A stretch of DNA of 64,000 nt from Pseudomonas capsici (GCF_017165765.1 NZ_JAFGZD010000018.1:1-64000), one strand, 5' to 3'; positions 1-12,151 are shown, numbered from the stretch's first letter. The notes: a model not told the origin generated them from the sequence alone. Numbers and translations are program-made.

Positions 1-246
1 TGCCGAAACAAAGGGGGCCGCCGTAAAGGCGGAACCGGTAGAACCAGCACATACCGATAATGGATATGTCCACCGGAGCGCGTTTTACCCCACGAAAAAT
101 ACTTTTTAATTCATGTCCTTGCGTCTTGTTTGATGAGAGGCAGCTTGCTGGCGACAACGGTGAAGTCGCCAGCAAGCTGCCTCCCACAGTCCTCTGACGG
201 ACTTGCAACACTTCATGCAGACAGAGCCAATTCCTTCGCGAAGCTC
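1..246. other. Intergenic stretch at window start with a REP-type inverted repeat
   Basis: No gene can be supported here. The first 60 bases are open in frame 1 (19 codons, then TAA at 58-60) and could be the tail of a gene entering from the left, but nothing identifies it. Bases 137-183 hold a perfect 19-bp inverted repeat (listed separately). Bases 184-246 carry the flanking arm of the same repeat family and run into the stop of the first chemoreceptor gene. Confidence 0.5.
137..183. repeat. REPIN-type inverted repeat (family A)
   Basis: GAGGCAGCTTGCTGGCGAC at 137-155 is mirrored exactly at 165-183, with a 9-nt loop. The same palindrome recurs at about 16145, 23836 and 39530, always between genes. 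The right flank, to about 244, contains the downstream arm (CTTGCAACACTT then AGAGCCAATTC, ending in TTCGCGAA) shared with other copies. Dispersed REP palindromes of this kind are typical of Pseudomonas. Confidence 0.85.
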
Positions 247-2190
247 TTAATTGACCTGAAACCTCCCCACCAACTCCCTCAAGTGAGTGCCCAGCCGGGC
301 CAGCTCAACGCTTGATGCTGCCGTCTCGTCGCTCGCCGCAGCGGTCTGTTCCGAAATATCCCGTACCCTGAGCACGTTACTGTTGATCTGCTCGGCCACA
401 TTGCTCTGTTCTTCACTGGCGGTTGCGATCTGCTGGTTCATGTCCTGAATGGTGGCCACGGTGCGGGTTATCTGCTCCAGCGCGCAGCCCGCACGGCGGC
501 TCAGTTCGACACTGCTGTCGGTCAGGCTGCGACTGCTGTCCAGAGTCGTGGCGACTTGCTGGGTGCCGTTCTGCAAGGCTGCGATCAGTTCCTCGATTTC
601 CTCCGTGGATTCCTGAGTGCGTTGCGCCAGACCGCGGACCTCGTCGGCAACCACTGCAAACCCCCGCCCGGCTTCACCGGCACGTGCCGCTTCGATGGCC
701 GCATTGAGAGCCAGCAGGTTGGTCTGCTGGGACACGGACTTGATCACATCGAGTACCCCGACAATCTTGCCGCTTTCCTGCTTGAGCCGATTCATGGCCT
801 GGGTTGAGTTGGCGACCTCGCTGGCCAGTTGCTCGATCTGGGTAATGGCCTGGCTGACCACCCGGTCGCCGTCCCGTGCCTGCTGATCGGCGGTGATGGC
901 CGCCTGGGAGGCTTCCTGTGCGTTGCGGGCGATTTCCTGCACAGTGGCCGTCATCTGATTCATGGCGGTGGCCACCTGATCGGTTTCGTCCTTCTGGCTG
1001 TTGACCCCTGCGCAGGTCTGCTCCGTCACCGCCGAGAGCTGTTCGGCAGCGCTGGCGATCTGCGTGACACCATCGCCAATACCGCTCACCAGAGTGCGCA
1101 GGCTCAGGGTCATGGCCTGCATGCTGTCTTGAAGCCGGCCCATTTCATCCTGGCGCTGGATATCCAGATCCTTGCTCAGATTGCCCTCGGCAATACGTCC
1201 GGCAGCCACCAGAGACTGCTGCAATGGGAGTGTGATCTGTTGTGTCATGATCCAGGCCGCCAATGAGCCGATGAGCAAGGCCAGCCCGGCCACGCTGGTC
1301 AGCAGGGTTCTCGAACCTGCAGCCTCGACATCGCGCTGAGCGCTTTGCAGGCTGATCAGCCGGGCCACCAGATCAAGCATCCTGTCGCCCAGTTCTTCCA
1401 TGCTTTCCTGAAGGGCCTCAACCTTGACCTGGATCTCCTTGAAGCGGGTCAGTTGCTCACGATAAAGCTGTAACGTCTCGCCGGCGGGTATGAGCCCCTG
1501 GATGTTCTCGTCGGCCTGTTCCCGGGAGATCTGCTGCACTTCCCTGAGTGCTTCGTCGATGGCGGCGATGGCAGCCGCTTCGTCGGCTTCCTTGTTGGTA
1601 AAGGTGTAAGCCTGGACCTGATAACGGGCAATCTGGATCTGCTGCCTGAGTTGGGAGATATTGGTGAACTCATTCAGCCGTTCGCCGTTGTCCTGCTCCT
1701 GACTCACGGCTTTTAGTACCTCGCTTTCGACCAGCGCCACGGCTTTCATCGCCAGCTCCGATTGCCGGTCCAGCTCGAGACGCGACTGATCGCGGGCCTT
1801 GCGGTCAAGGCCAAGGTCGGAAAAGACCTTCTCCATGCGACTGACGATCTGGCTCTGTTCGGTGAGCAGCGCCAGGCTTCTGGCATCCTCGGTTTCCCTG
1901 CGCAACGTCACCAGTTGGGCTTCAAGTTCATTGAGCCGCTCTAGCACCCGATTGGCGTTTGCTTCGGTATTTTCATCGCGGAAAATGATGCGTTCGGTAC
2001 GCAGGTCCTTGGTCAGACTGCTGAGCTGGCCGATGGACGAAAGCGACTCGGAACGCTCGATCATGGTGTCCAGGCCATACCAGCCGGTCAGCGTGATGGA
2101 AAGAGTCAGTAATAGCACCAGGCCGAAGCCCAGAGACAGTTTGAGTTTGACGCTCATGTTATCGAGCGAGCGATTGATCCATCTGAACAT
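247..2190 (-). CDS. Methyl-accepting chemotaxis protein, probable HBM-type sensor
   Basis: Inner-membrane chemoreceptor of 647 residues that controls CheA from a periplasmic ligand domain. Seen: TM1 at about 17-38, a long all-helical periplasmic region of about 270 residues, TM2 ending near residue 312, a HAMP domain, and the hyperconserved signalling tip ([16 protein letters not shown]) near residue 500. The size and helical character of the sensor resemble the helical bimodular (HBM) domains of Pseudomonas receptors for organic acids; the ligand cannot be read from sequence. I chose the ATG at 2190 because it gives MFRWINRSL directly before TM1; an ATG at 2217 is also in frame. It lies in tandem with a paralogue just upstream. 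Confidence 0.9.
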   Translation of the reverse strand: MFRWINRSLDNMSVKLKLSLGFGLVLLLTLSITLTGWYGLDTMIERSESLSSIGQLSSLTKDLRTERIIFRDENTEANANRVLERLNELEAQLVTLRRETEDARSLALLTEQSQIVSRMEKVFSDLGLDRKARDQSRLELDRQSELAMKAVALVESEVLKAVSQEQDNGERLNEFTNISQLRQQIQIARYQVQAYTFTNKEADEAAAIAAIDEALREVQQISREQADENIQGLIPAGETLQLYREQLTRFKEIQVKVEALQESMEELGDRMLDLVARLISLQSAQRDVEAAGSRTLLTSVAGLALLIGSLAAWIMTQQITLPLQQSLVAAGRIAEGNLSKDLDIQRQDEMGRLQDSMQAMTLSLRTLVSGIGDGVTQIASAAEQLSAVTEQTCAGVNSQKDETDQVATAMNQMTATVQEIARNAQEASQAAITADQQARDGDRVVSQAITQIEQLASEVANSTQAMNRLKQESGKIVGVLDVIKSVSQQTNLLALNAAIEAARAGEAGRGFAVVADEVRGLAQRTQESTEEIEELIAALQNGTQQVATTLDSSRSLTDSSVELSRRAGCALEQITRTVATIQDMNQQIATASEEQSNVAEQINSNVLRVRDISEQTAAASDETAASSVELARLGTHLRELVGRFQVN

Positions 2191-2361
2191 CGGGCTTCTC
2201 CTGCTATCAGCGAGCAAAAAGCAGGCCCTGAAGGTTGCAGGGCATGCGTCATGAGCGCATCGGCAGGGAGGAGGAGCCGCTCGACCTGAAGAGGTCGTAG
2301 GAGATTTCCGGGGAGAATTGTCGAGTGAAGCCGGTCACGTTGCGTGACGTAACCTGTCGAA

Positions 2362-2392
2362 CAAGGAAGCGGTGGCCTGCACCGCTTCCTGC
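2362..2392 (-). terminator. Probable terminator downstream of the second chemoreceptor gene
   Basis: GGAAGCGGTG at 2365-2374 pairs perfectly with CACCGCTTCC at 2380-2389 around a 5-nt loop, 9 bases beyond the stop of the minus-strand receptor gene. The T-run on the minus strand is short (TTGTTCG), so termination may be partial. Confidence 0.55.
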
Positions 2393-2397
2393 TCGCA

Positions 2398-4314
2398 TCA
2401 GATGGTGAAGCGACTCACCAGCACCTGAAGGTGATTGCCCAGGCGCGCCAGTTCGACGCTGGAGGCAGCGGTTTCCTCGCTGGCTGCGGAGGTCTGCTCG
2501 GAGACGTCGCGCACGTTGAGCACGCTGCGGTTGATCTCTTCGGCAGTGGCGCTTTGCTGCTCGGCCGCTGCGGCGATCTGCTGGTTCATCGACTGGATCG
2601 CCGAAACGGTCTGGGTGATGTTTTCCAGCGAGGTGCCCGCACGACGGGTCAGGTCCACGCTGCTGGCAGTCAGGTCACGGCTGCTGTCCATGATGTTCGA
2701 GGCTTGCTGGGTGCCGTTCTGCAGGCTGGCAATCAGTGCTTCGATTTCCTCGGTGGACTTCTGGGTGCGCTGCGCGAGGCTGCGTACTTCGTCCGCGACC
2801 ACCGCAAACCCGCGACCGGCTTCACCGGCACGTGCCGCTTCGATGGCCGCGTTGAGCGCCAGCAGGTTGGTCTGCTCGGCAACCGACTTGATCACGTCCA
2901 GGACGCTGCCGATCTTGTCGCTTTCCAGCTTGAGTGCGCCCATGGCTTCGCTGGAGTTGCCGACCGCCGAGGCCAGGCGCTCGATCTGGGAAATCGCTTC
3001 TTTGACCACGCGCTCGCCCTCGCGGGCCTGTTGATCGGCGGCGACTGCGGCTTCCGAAGCTTCTTCGGCGTTACGCGCGACTTCCTGCACCGTTGCCGTC
3101 ATTTCGTGCATGGCGGTGGCGACCTGATCGGTCTCGACCTTCTGGCTGTTGACTCCGGCGCTGGTCTGTTCGGTGACGGCGGACAGCTCTTCGGCAGCGC
3201 TGGCGATCTGGGTCACGCCGTCGCGAATGCCGCCAATCAGCTCGCGAAGGGAAACCGTCATGCGCTGGATGCTGCCTTGCAGTCTGCCCAGTTCGTCGCT
3301 GCGATCGATGGTCAGGTTGCGGCTCAGGTCGCCCGAAGCAACACGCTCCACCACGGTGAGTGTCTGTTGCAGTGGCACGGTGATCTGGCGAGTGATGACC
3401 CAGGCCGCCAGAATACCGAAGACCAGTGCCAGTGCCGTTGCGATGGAAATCATCACGACGGCCTGCTCACTTTCCGCATCGCGGCTGGCGGTCTGCGCAT
3501 CGATCATTTCATCGTTGAGGTCCAGCATTTTGACGCCCAGAGCGGTCATTTTTTCCAGCGCTACCTTGCTGGCTGCCTGGGCATCGCGGTATTGCCCGAC
3601 GGCGGCGCGGTAACCTTTGAGGCCGACAATGGCCTCTTGCAGCATGGGCAGGTAAGAAGAGGAAATATCGCCCGCCAGGGTATTGATGGCGGTCATCGCT
3701 TCATCGATGGCCGCATTGGCATTCTTCTCGAACTCGGCACGGCCGCTGTAGGTGTAGCCGCGCACCTGGAAGCGGGCCTGCTGGATCTGTTTGCTGGCAC
3801 CGACAATATTGTTGAAGGCCAGGATATTGTCGGCCTTCAGAAGTTCGGCTTCGATCTTGCCGACTTCGGCAACGGCCTTGTCGGCATTGTCGCCCATCAG
3901 GCTGCGGGTGCCTTCCCGGGTCTCGATGGCTTTGGTCATTTCGCCGAATGCCTGGCGATATTCAGTGGCGCTCTGGATCTGGGTGTCGAGGCGCTTGATG
4001 TTCTCGGCGGAGCGCAGCAAGCCTCTGGCGGTCTTGAGGGCCGCGTCGAGTTTGTCCAGATTTGCCACTACAGCCGAGGCCGTTTCGGCGTTATACAGTG
4101 TTTCGTAACGCATCCGGTTGATGCGTAACTCGAGTGTCAGCATGTTCACTTCGGTGATCGCTGCAACCCTGTCTCCGCGGGATATCAGGCCGTGGGTGCT
4201 GAACCAGGCCGTGGCCGTGATCATCAGGGTCAATAGCAGGACGAGGCCGAAGCCTATCGCCAGTTTCAGACTTACGCTCGCATTGGCGAGACTTCGAGCT
4301 AACCCGCGATACAT
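2398..4314 (-). CDS. Methyl-accepting chemotaxis protein, HBM-type, McpQ/McpK-like by position
   Basis: Second chemoreceptor, 638 residues, same architecture: TM1 at about 17-38, a helical periplasmic sensor to about residue 282, TM2 at about 283-306, HAMP, and a cytoplasmic hairpin with the tip motif [17 protein letters not shown] near residue 485. Its cytoplasmic half is very close to that of the downstream paralogue, whereas the sensor halves differ. From memory, receptors beside rsmE in other Pseudomonas are HBM receptors for TCA-cycle acids (McpQ of P. putida for citrate, McpK of P. aeruginosa for 2-oxoglutarate). Shared position suggests a similar ligand class, which is inference. The ATG at 4314 opens directly on [13 protein letters not shown] before TM1. 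Confidence 0.92.
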   Translation of the reverse strand: MYRGLARSLANASVSLKLAIGFGLVLLLTLMITATAWFSTHGLISRGDRVAAITEVNMLTLELRINRMRYETLYNAETASAVVANLDKLDAALKTARGLLRSAENIKRLDTQIQSATEYRQAFGEMTKAIETREGTRSLMGDNADKAVAEVGKIEAELLKADNILAFNNIVGASKQIQQARFQVRGYTYSGRAEFEKNANAAIDEAMTAINTLAGDISSSYLPMLQEAIVGLKGYRAAVGQYRDAQAASKVALEKMTALGVKMLDLNDEMIDAQTASRDAESEQAVVMISIATALALVFGILAAWVITRQITVPLQQTLTVVERVASGDLSRNLTIDRSDELGRLQGSIQRMTVSLRELIGGIRDGVTQIASAAEELSAVTEQTSAGVNSQKVETDQVATAMHEMTATVQEVARNAEEASEAAVAADQQAREGERVVKEAISQIERLASAVGNSSEAMGALKLESDKIGSVLDVIKSVAEQTNLLALNAAIEAARAGEAGRGFAVVADEVRSLAQRTQKSTEEIEALIASLQNGTQQASNIMDSSRDLTASSVDLTRRAGTSLENITQTVSAIQSMNQQIAAAAEQQSATAEEINRSVLNVRDVSEQTSAASEETAASSVELARLGNHLQVLVSRFTI

Positions 4315-4398
4315 GACAACTCCTCAATATCCTGTAGGCCCGCTCTTACATCGGCTTACAAATACAAAACTGTAGTCATCAAATCGATAAAAGAAAGG

Positions 4399-5106
4399 TC
4401 AGAACAAGCGCGCGAGTAAAGCGGTCACGGCTGTTTCAACGCGCAGTATCCGCTCTCCGAGTTGTACCGGTTGCAGGCCGGACTTGCGCAGCAGGTCGAT
4501 CTCATAGGGAATCCAGCCGCCTTCGGGGCCGATTGCCAGTGTGACCTGTTGCTCCACGGCGCGTGGGCAGGCGGGAAAGTCGCCGGGATGACCGACTAGT
4601 CCCAGTGTATTGCGGGCCAGTTGTGGCAGGCGGTCTTCGACGAACGGTTTGAAGCGTTTTTCGATGACGATCTCGGGCAGCACGCTGTCGCGGGCCTGTT
4701 CCAGCCCCAGAATCAACTGTTCACGAATGGCTTCGGGCTCCAGAAACGGGGTCTGCCAGAAGCTTTTCTCCACCCTGTAGCTGTTGAGCAGGATGACTTT
4801 TGGCACGCCCATGGTCGCAACCGTCTGGAACACCCGGCGCAGCATCTTGGGCCGGGGCACGGCCAGCAGCAGGGTCAGGGGCAGTTTGGCGGGAGGTGCA
4901 GTGTCCAGGCTGATGCGCAGCTCGGCTTCATGGCTTTCAAGACGAAGCAGTTCAGCTGTGCCCAGCAGGCCGTTGATGCGACCGACGCGCAGGCTGTCAC
5001 CGACTTCTGCGCGATGCACCTCCTGCATGTGTCTGAGGCGTCGGTCGCGCAGGATGACCCGGTCGGCCGCAATGAAGTCGGCCTCTTCAAGAAGCAGCAT
5101 GTTCAC
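4399..5106 (-). CDS. rsmE: 16S rRNA (uracil1498-N3)-methyltransferase RsmE
   Basis: SPOUT-class SAM-dependent methyltransferase acting on U1498 of 16S rRNA in assembled 30S subunits; 235 residues. Seen: an N-terminal PUA-like part ([18 protein letters not shown]), then the trefoil-knot part with AIGPEGGW and the C-terminal [20 protein letters not shown], both diagnostic of RsmE. I place the start at the GTG at 5106, giving (M)[10 protein letters not shown], which aligns with the usual [11 protein letters not shown] opening of Pseudomonas homologues and overlaps the tatC stop in GTGA. The ATG at 5100 is the alternative. The gene is last in the tat set and may be translationally coupled to tatC. 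Confidence 0.93.
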   Translation of the reverse strand: MNMLLLEEADFIAADRVILRDRRLRHMQEVHRAEVGDSLRVGRINGLLGTAELLRLESHEAELRISLDTAPPAKLPLTLLLAVPRPKMLRRVFQTVATMGVPKVILLNSYRVEKSFWQTPFLEPEAIREQLILGLEQARDSVLPEIVIEKRFKPFVEDRLPQLARNTLGLVGHPGDFPACPRAVEQQVTLAIGPEGGWIPYEIDLLRKSGLQPVQLGERILRVETAVTALLARLF

Positions 5107-5900
5107 GACAGTGTCGCGGGCGGCTGGTCTTGCTTGTCGGCGTCGTCGGGCTGGTCGTCCGGATGCTCGCCACGCTTCCTGATCATCGAACTGCACAGGA
5201 TGCCCAGCTCGAACAGCAGCCACATGGGCACGGCGAGCAGGGTCTGGGAGAAGATGTCCGGCGGGGTGAGAATCATGCCGACCACGAAGCAGCCGATGAT
5301 CACGTAAGGGCGAATCTTTTTCAGGTACTTGACGTCGACGATGCCGATCCAGACCAGCAGCACCACGGCCACCGGAATCTCGAAGGCGACCCCGAAGGCG
5401 AAGAACAGCGTCATGACGAAGTCCAGGTAGCTGGCGATATCGGTCATCATCGACACGCCTTCCGGGGTCACGCTGGCGAAGAAGTGGAATATCAGCGGGA
5501 AGACCAGAAAGTAAGCGAACGCCATGCCTGCATAGAACAGGATGATGCTCGATACCAGCAGCGGGACCGCAATGCGCTTCTCGTGCTTGTACAGGCCTGG
5601 AGCGATAAAGCCCCATACCTGATGCAGGATCACCGGCATCGACAGGAACAGCGCCACCATCATGGTCAGCTTGAACGGCGTAAGGAACGGCGAGGCCACG
5701 TCCGTGGCGATCATGGTCGCGCCTTCGGGCAGGTAGACCCGTAGCGGAGCCGAAACCAGCGTGTAGATCTTCTGGGTGAAGTAGAACAGGCCGGCAAAAA
5801 TCAGGAACACCGCCGCAACACAACGCAGCAGGCGTGTACGCAATTCTGTGAGGTGCGAGACCAGCGGCATTTGCTGATCGTTTTCCGGGATATCGCTCAT
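5103..5900 (-). CDS. tatC: Twin-arginine translocase subunit TatC
   Basis: Polytopic inner-membrane core of the Tat pathway, which binds the twin-arginine signal peptide of folded precursors together with TatB. 265 residues, with six predicted membrane segments and the family's N-terminal pattern ([17 protein letters not shown], where the conserved HLxELRxR lies) and the FGVAFEIPV segment in the fourth-helix region. It overlaps the tatB stop by 4 bases and is followed by rsmE, so tatA-tatB-tatC-rsmE is one tight unit. Confidence 0.97.
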   Translation of the reverse strand: MSDIPENDQQMPLVSHLTELRTRLLRCVAAVFLIFAGLFYFTQKIYTLVSAPLRVYLPEGATMIATDVASPFLTPFKLTMMVALFLSMPVILHQVWGFIAPGLYKHEKRIAVPLLVSSIILFYAGMAFAYFLVFPLIFHFFASVTPEGVSMMTDIASYLDFVMTLFFAFGVAFEIPVAVVLLVWIGIVDVKYLKKIRPYVIIGCFVVGMILTPPDIFSQTLLAVPMWLLFELGILCSSMIRKRGEHPDDQPDDADKQDQPPATLS

Positions 5901-6331
5901 GGGGCTCGTGGGGGCAGTGACGAATCGTGGGCGGAAGGTGGCGTGGCTGTGACTTTGGGAGCCGACTGTTTGGGATGTTTTTCCAGAGACAGCTGGCTCT
6001 TGGGTGCCGGTTCTGCCGGGCCGATTTCCTGGGCTGGTGCTGCTGGCGGCTCGTTCTGCGGTTCTGCGGCAGGTTCCGGCTCGGAATAGGGCGAGAAGAT
6101 TTTTCTCGCTTCCTCTTCCAGAGACAGAATGTGCTCATTGTGCAGTTGCCGACGGATTTCGTCGGCACCGATTTCACGTTCAACTTCCTGTTTGATCGCA
6201 TTGAAGCTGCGCTTCAACCGGCCTATCCACAGGCCGGCGGTGCGCGCTGCACCCGGCAGGCGCTCGGGACCCAGCACCAGCAGGGCCACCAGACCCACGA
6301 GCAGCAGTTCAGAGAAGCTGATACCGAACAT
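5897..6331 (-). CDS. tatB: Sec-independent translocase subunit TatB
   Basis: Single-span membrane protein that forms the TatBC receptor complex; 144 residues. Seen: the opening [20 protein letters not shown] is the short N-terminal transmembrane helix, ended by GPERLP, the hallmark hinge of TatB, then an amphipathic helix ([13 protein letters not shown]) and a Pro/Ala/Glu-rich flexible tail. The distinction from TatA rests on the E in the membrane helix (SELLLVG) and on GPERLP. Three bases separate it from tatA; it overlaps tatC by 4. Confidence 0.96.
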   Translation of the reverse strand: MFGISFSELLLVGLVALLVLGPERLPGAARTAGLWIGRLKRSFNAIKQEVEREIGADEIRRQLHNEHILSLEEEARKIFSPYSEPEPAAEPQNEPPAAPAQEIGPAEPAPKSQLSLEKHPKQSAPKVTATPPSAHDSSLPPRAP

Positions 6332-6334
6332 GGC

Positions 6335-6610
6335 TTACACCTGGTCTTTGCGGGTCGGCTCTTCGACTTTGTGCGCCTGCCCGTCGATGGTGTGTGGCTG
6401 GTTCAGAGGCGAGGACTGAGGGGCGGCCTGAGCCTGCTGTGGTTGCGCGCCCGGTTGTTCGGCAGGCTTTTCTTCATCGTTCATGGCCTTGCGAAAGCCC
6501 TTGATCGATTCGCCGATATCGCTACCCAGACCCTTGAGTTTCTTGGTGCCGAAAACCAGCACGACCACGATCAGGATGACGACCCAGTGTTTCCAGTCAA
6601 AAATACCCAT
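6335..6610 (-). CDS. tatA: Sec-independent translocase subunit TatA
   Basis: Pore-forming or membrane-thinning Tat component, 91 residues. Seen: the opening [20 protein letters not shown] is the membrane helix; [18 protein letters not shown] is the hinge plus amphipathic helix typical of TatA; the tail is acidic and Gln/Pro-rich. First gene of tatABC, 42 bases downstream of hisE, so transcription may come from the his genes. Confidence 0.96.
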   Translation of the reverse strand: MGIFDWKHWVVILIVVVLVFGTKKLKGLGSDIGESIKGFRKAMNDEEKPAEQPGAQPQQAQAAPQSSPLNQPHTIDGQAHKVEEPTRKDQV

Positions 6611-6652
6611 GAAGCATTCCTCGTAGAAAATTCGAACCTGAAGGACAGGTCA

Positions 6653-6985
6653 TTAATCCGCTGTGCGTGCAGCTTTTTCTGCGTGTCCGGACAACCCGAA
6701 ACGGCGGTCCAGCTCATCGAGCACGGCCTGTGGATGCTGACCGAGTGCCGCCAGCATCACCATGCTGTGAAACCAGAGGTCAGCGGTTTCGTAGATGACA
6801 TCGCTGCAATCGCCGCTGATGGCGGCATCCTTGGCAGCAATGATGGTTTCGACCGACTCTTCACCGATCTTTTCCAGAATCTTGTTCAAACCCTTGTGGT
6901 ACAGACTGGCGACATACGAGCTGTCGGCAGCGGCATCCTTGCGCGATTCCAGCACTTGGGCCAGACGGGACAAGGTATCAGTCAT
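6653..6985 (-). CDS. hisE: Phosphoribosyl-ATP pyrophosphatase HisE
   Basis: Second step of histidine synthesis: hydrolyses phosphoribosyl-ATP to phosphoribosyl-AMP and pyrophosphate. 110 residues, all-alpha MazG-like fold. Seen: [19 protein letters not shown], the metal-binding EExxE region of HisE, and [14 protein letters not shown], the second acidic helix. In this organism HisE and HisI are separate genes and the start of hisE lies 2 bases after hisI, in contrast to the fused hisIE of enteric bacteria. Confidence 0.96.
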   Translation of the reverse strand: MTDTLSRLAQVLESRKDAAADSSYVASLYHKGLNKILEKIGEESVETIIAAKDAAISGDCSDVIYETADLWFHSMVMLAALGQHPQAVLDELDRRFGLSGHAEKAARTAD

Positions 6986-6987
6986 GT

Positions 6988-7380
6988 TCAGTGTCCTGCG
7001 TGATAAATGGCATCCGGGTCCTTGAGCACCGCGTCGACCGTCTTCCAGCCCGAGTTTTCATAAACCCGGTAGAAGCAGCTTTCGCGTCCGGTATGGCAGG
7101 CAATGCCGCCGATCTGCTCGACCATCAGGATGATGACGTCGGCGTCGCAATCCAGGCGCAGCTCATGCAGTTGCTGAACATGACCGGATTCCTCTCCCTT
7201 GCGCCAGAGTTTGCCACGCGAACGCGACCAATATATTGCACGGTTCTCTTTTGCAGTCAGGCTCAGGGATTCGCGGTTCATCCAGGCCATCATCAAGACA
7301 CGACCGGTCTTGTAATCCTGAGCGATTGCAGGCACCAGGCCGTCGCTGTTCCAGTTGATTTCGTCCAGCCAGTCTTTCAT
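6988..7380 (-). CDS. hisI: Phosphoribosyl-AMP cyclohydrolase HisI
   Basis: Third step of histidine synthesis, opening the purine ring of phosphoribosyl-AMP; zinc and magnesium dependent. 130 residues. Seen: [13 protein letters not shown] near the N-terminus, [19 protein letters not shown] (the family's substrate loop), the acidic metal cluster LDCDAD, and the zinc-ligand region [14 protein letters not shown]. Separate from hisE, as is usual in Pseudomonas, and placed between the ubi and tat genes rather than with the main his cluster. Confidence 0.97.
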   Translation of the reverse strand: MKDWLDEINWNSDGLVPAIAQDYKTGRVLMMAWMNRESLSLTAKENRAIYWSRSRGKLWRKGEESGHVQQLHELRLDCDADVIILMVEQIGGIACHTGRESCFYRVYENSGWKTVDAVLKDPDAIYHAGH

Positions 7381-7450
7381 AACTACTCCGGCAGCCGGGC
7401 GTCAATAATCCCGGCGGGTTGAACAGTGTGCCAGTCACATGCGTCGCTGG

Positions 7451-9689
<2,239 letters not shown>

Positions 9690-9690
<1 letters not shown>

Positions 9691-10460
9691 CAGGGTTTGA
9701 TACCGCGGTGCAGGGCAACGATGCCGGATGTCATGTTGTGGTAGGTCACCCGGTCAAAACCGGCGTCTACCATCATCGACTTCAGGGTTTCCTGATCCGG
9801 GTGCATGCGGATCGACTCTGCCAGATAGCGATAGCTTTCCGAGTCATTGGTCACCAGCTTGCCCATGAGTGGCATGAACGCGAACGAGTAGGCGTCATAG
9901 GCCTTGGACATCAGCTTGTTGGTCGGTTTGGAGAACTCCAGCACCAACAGACGACCACCGGGCTTGAGCACGCGCAGCATGGAGCGCAGGGCATCTTCCT
10001 TGTGCGTCACGTTGCGCAGGCCGAAAGCGATGGTCACGCAATCGAAATGGTTGTCGGGGAACGGCAGTTTTTCAGCATCCGCCTGGACGAACTCGACATT
10101 GCCCGCGACACCCAGGTCCAGCAGGCGATCACGCCCGACCTTGAGCATCGAAGCGTTGATGTCTGCCAGAACTACCTGACCGGTCGGGCCGACCAGATTC
10201 GAGAACTTGCGGGTCAGGTCGCCCGTACCGCCTGCGATATCCAGCACCCGGTTGCCGGTACGTACCCCGGAAAGCTCGATAGCGAAACGCTTCCAGAGCC
10301 GGTGCATGCCGCCGGACAGAAGGTCGTTCATCAAGTCGTACTTGGCCGCTACGGAGTGGAAAACCTCAGCGACTTTCTCGGCCTTCTGGCTTTCCGGTAC
10401 GTTTTTGTAGCCGAAATGAGTGGTGGGTTCGGTATCGCTACCTTTGCGCTGATCGTTCAT
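9690..10460 (-). CDS. ubiE: Ubiquinone/menaquinone C-methyltransferase UbiE
   Basis: SAM-dependent C-methylation in the quinone pathway (2-methoxy-6-polyprenylbenzoquinol to its methylated product). 256 residues. Seen: [20 protein letters not shown] (the UbiE N-terminal signature region), SAM motif [13 protein letters not shown], motif II around [13 protein letters not shown], and [11 protein letters not shown]-like motif III ([16 protein letters not shown]). First gene of the ubiE-ubiJ-ubiB unit; divergent from the gene at 10605. Confidence 0.97.
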
Positions 10461-10604
10461 ATCGCTGCCGCCGGAATAGAATGCCGGTCATTCTAATCGC
10501 CAGGGCTGGCTTTGTCTTGACAAGGCTCACCCTCAAGGCTTTCTTCGGCATGAGTGGCTGTTATAGTTGCGCCGCAATTCAAACGACTGAAAAGGAACTC
10601 TCCA

Positions 10605-10883
10605 ATGGCGAAAATAACCGTTGAACGCCCACACACCCTGGGCCGTGACAAGGCGCGGGAGAGGGCTGAGCAACTGGTCGAGAAGCTGGCCGAAAAATAC
10701 GGCCTGGCCCACGAATGGGTAGGCGACACCGTGAAGCTGGAAGGCAAGGGCGCCAAAGGCAAGGTTGAGGTTGAAGATGCACTGATCCGGATCAGCATCG
10801 AGCTGAACTTCATCCTGTCGGCCATGAGCGGCTCGATCAAGTCCGAAGTGGAGCGGGTGCTGGATAAGGCGTTGGTGGCTTGA
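10605..10883 (+). CDS. Polyhydroxyalkanoic acid system family protein
   Basis: Small protein of 92 residues (MAKITVERPHTLGRDKAR...). It resembles the conserved proteins annotated as polyhydroxyalkanoic acid system or PHA granule region proteins, found next to ubiE in Pseudomonas (PA5062 by memory). The molecular role is not established. Seen: a Lys/Glu-rich N-terminal helix (ERAEQLVEKLAEKYGL) and a beta-rich middle with a GKGAKGKVEVED turn. The ATG at 10605 follows AAAGGAACTCTCCA, a reasonable ribosome site; the upstream in-frame ATG at 10554 would include non-coding leader. A TATAGT hexamer at 10562-10567 may be its -10 box. Confidence 0.85.
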   Translation: MAKITVERPHTLGRDKARERAEQLVEKLAEKYGLAHEWVGDTVKLEGKGAKGKVEVEDALIRISIELNFILSAMSGSIKSEVERVLDKALVA

Positions 10884-10891
10884 GTGCCGGG

Positions 10892-10937
10892 TGAGAGCGG
10901 ATTCGCCCGCGAAAGCGCCCATCGCGAATGAGTTTGC
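10892..10937. repeat. REP-like element (family B, degenerate)
   Basis: GAGAGCGGATTCGCCCGCGAA followed closely by TCGCGAATGAGTTTG is a degraded copy of the GGGAGCGGATTNATCCGCGAA palindromes seen at 42731, 57022 and 39449. It lies between convergent genes and could act as a weak terminator. Confidence 0.6.
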
Positions 10938-11630
10938 TTACTTCAGATACTTCTCCAAGAGCCATCTGACTTTCTCCCGTTCCTCTTCTACGGATTTCCG
11001 TCCTGTGGCCCAGACGGCAACAAGATCGCCTCGAATGGGTATGATCGCTGTGCACAAAGGTTGTTGGGTTGGTACGCACGTAAACTGTGGCTCGGGTGTC
11101 TGTGCGAGCATTCTTCGAGCTGACTCTCCGGCGCTTGGACCCTTGCCAGCCAATGCAAATAGTTGTTCGGTCGAGCCGAGAAGATAGCTGCGCTCAACAA
11201 GGCTGATATGGCGAGGAAGGAATACCGTCTTCCCATCGTAGAGCCCTGTTTTGCATTGGTTCCTTTCCCAATCCATCAACAACCTTTCGCAAAAAGCTTT
11301 AGAGACATAGGCATGTGTATCGAGGTTGAAGTCGTACAACTGGTCATAAGCATCAAGCGCCAATCGTACCTGTGAAACCCGAGAGCCATGAGTGCTCTGC
11401 GACAGCACATTTCTGACAGGCACCTCTGTACCGTCGCTCAGAGTCAAATTGCTGTTGGTCGTGGAGGAGAGCAATGCAATGGTCGGCAGGCTCAGCCTCT
11501 CCTGGCCTATGTGGATTGTTTGATACTGAGCCAGGACATCCTCTGAAGCCGGCAGCTTCGCAGGTTGCGGTTCTTCACCGCAGCCGGTCAGGCCTAAAGC
11601 AATGAGCAGAATGGCATTATTTATTTTCAC
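10938..11630 (-). CDS. Unknown lipoprotein; candidate immunity or accessory protein
   Basis: 230 residues. The N-terminus MKINNAILLIALGLTGCGEEP is a lipoprotein signal with lipobox LTGC (Cys17); the Glu-rich +2 context suits outer-membrane or periplasmic anchoring. No family recognised. The body is soluble, with four further Cys (FCERL, NQCKT, FTCVP, PLCTA) that could form disulphides in the periplasm. It ends a minus-strand set beginning with a PAAR protein and an amidase, so a periplasmic immunity role is conceivable, but 233 bases with repeat remnants separate it from the set and it may be unrelated. Confidence 0.7.
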   Translation of the reverse strand: MKINNAILLIALGLTGCGEEPQPAKLPASEDVLAQYQTIHIGQERLSLPTIALLSSTTNSNLTLSDGTEVPVRNVLSQSTHGSRVSQVRLALDAYDQLYDFNLDTHAYVSKAFCERLLMDWERNQCKTGLYDGKTVFLPRHISLVERSYLLGSTEQLFALAGKGPSAGESARRMLAQTPEPQFTCVPTQQPLCTAIIPIRGDLVAVWATGRKSVEEEREKVRWLLEKYLK

Positions 11631-11759
11631 TGGGCTTCAATCTTCGGTCATGTGCCATGCTATCAGGTTGGCGTGTAGTAACAGGAGCAGCTGTTTGCTG
11701 AGGCAAATCAGGATTTATTCGCGAGGCGTCATTGGAAACGATTGATTTTCTCTGAATGC

Positions 11760-11820
11760 ACGGCCCTCCCACAGTTTTCAGACGACTTGCAATACTTAAT
11801 GTAGGCAGAACCAATAATTT
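11760..11820. repeat. Partial copy of the extended REPIN arm
   Basis: CCTCCCACAGTTTTCAGACG, then ACTTGCAATACTTAATG and CAGAACCAATAA, match the right arm of the repeat at 178-236 with scattered changes. Only one arm is present. It lies in the AT-rich gap between the two candidate envelope proteins. Confidence 0.6.
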
Positions 11821-11863
11821 GCTTGCATTGCTATAGAATGATAGAGATTTGATTAAATTAATC

Positions 11864-12151
11864 TTATCTTTTCTTGCACTCTTCAAGCTCGTTTTGGGTT
11901 TTCAAGGTTGTTGTTACACCTAGCCGGTATTTGCAGTATTGAATGACCTGCTGCCGTTCCGTGTCGCTTAATTCACTCAACGTTTTGTCATCTGACTCGT
12001 ACGCGAAAATATTTTCGAATTGCATTTTAAGGGTTGGGTATTTTTTTATGAAAAATACCTTCTCCGGATAAGCATCTTCCATTTTTTCATAAAAGCCTAC
12101 GTATAGAAATGAGGTAAGAGTGATCAACGAAATAATGATAAGTGATTTCAT
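11864..12151 (-). CDS. Small single-span envelope protein, candidate immunity protein
   Basis: 95 residues. The opening MKSLIIISLITLTSFLYVGF is a signal anchor or uncleaved signal peptide, followed by a soluble, charged domain rich in Lys, Glu and Tyr with two Cys (QYCKYR, LEECKKR). No family recognised. Its ATG overlaps the amidase stop in ATGA, so the two are translationally coupled. This is the organisation expected of a toxin and its immunity protein: an amidase acting on peptidoglycan needs a periplasmic inhibitor. The role is inferred from position, topology and size only. Confidence 0.72.
   Translation of the reverse strand: MKSLIIISLITLTSFLYVGFYEKMEDAYPEKVFFIKKYPTLKMQFENIFAYESDDKTLSELSDTERQQVIQYCKYRLGVTTTLKTQNELEECKKR

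Noticed and set aside
1-60. Frame-1 open stretch of 19 codons ending in TAA, possibly the tail of a gene cut by the window edge
   Set aside because: Too short and without recognisable family residues; codon content alone cannot support it.
2431-4128. Very long plus-strand open frame of 565 codons opposite the second chemoreceptor
   Set aside because: It is the antisense of a clear receptor gene. His/Gly/Leu-rich content is the usual shadow of GC-rich coding DNA.
11617-11886. 89-codon minus-strand frame between the lipoprotein and the small envelope protein
   Set aside because: It overlaps both neighbours, includes a repeat arm, and shows no ribosome site or family features.
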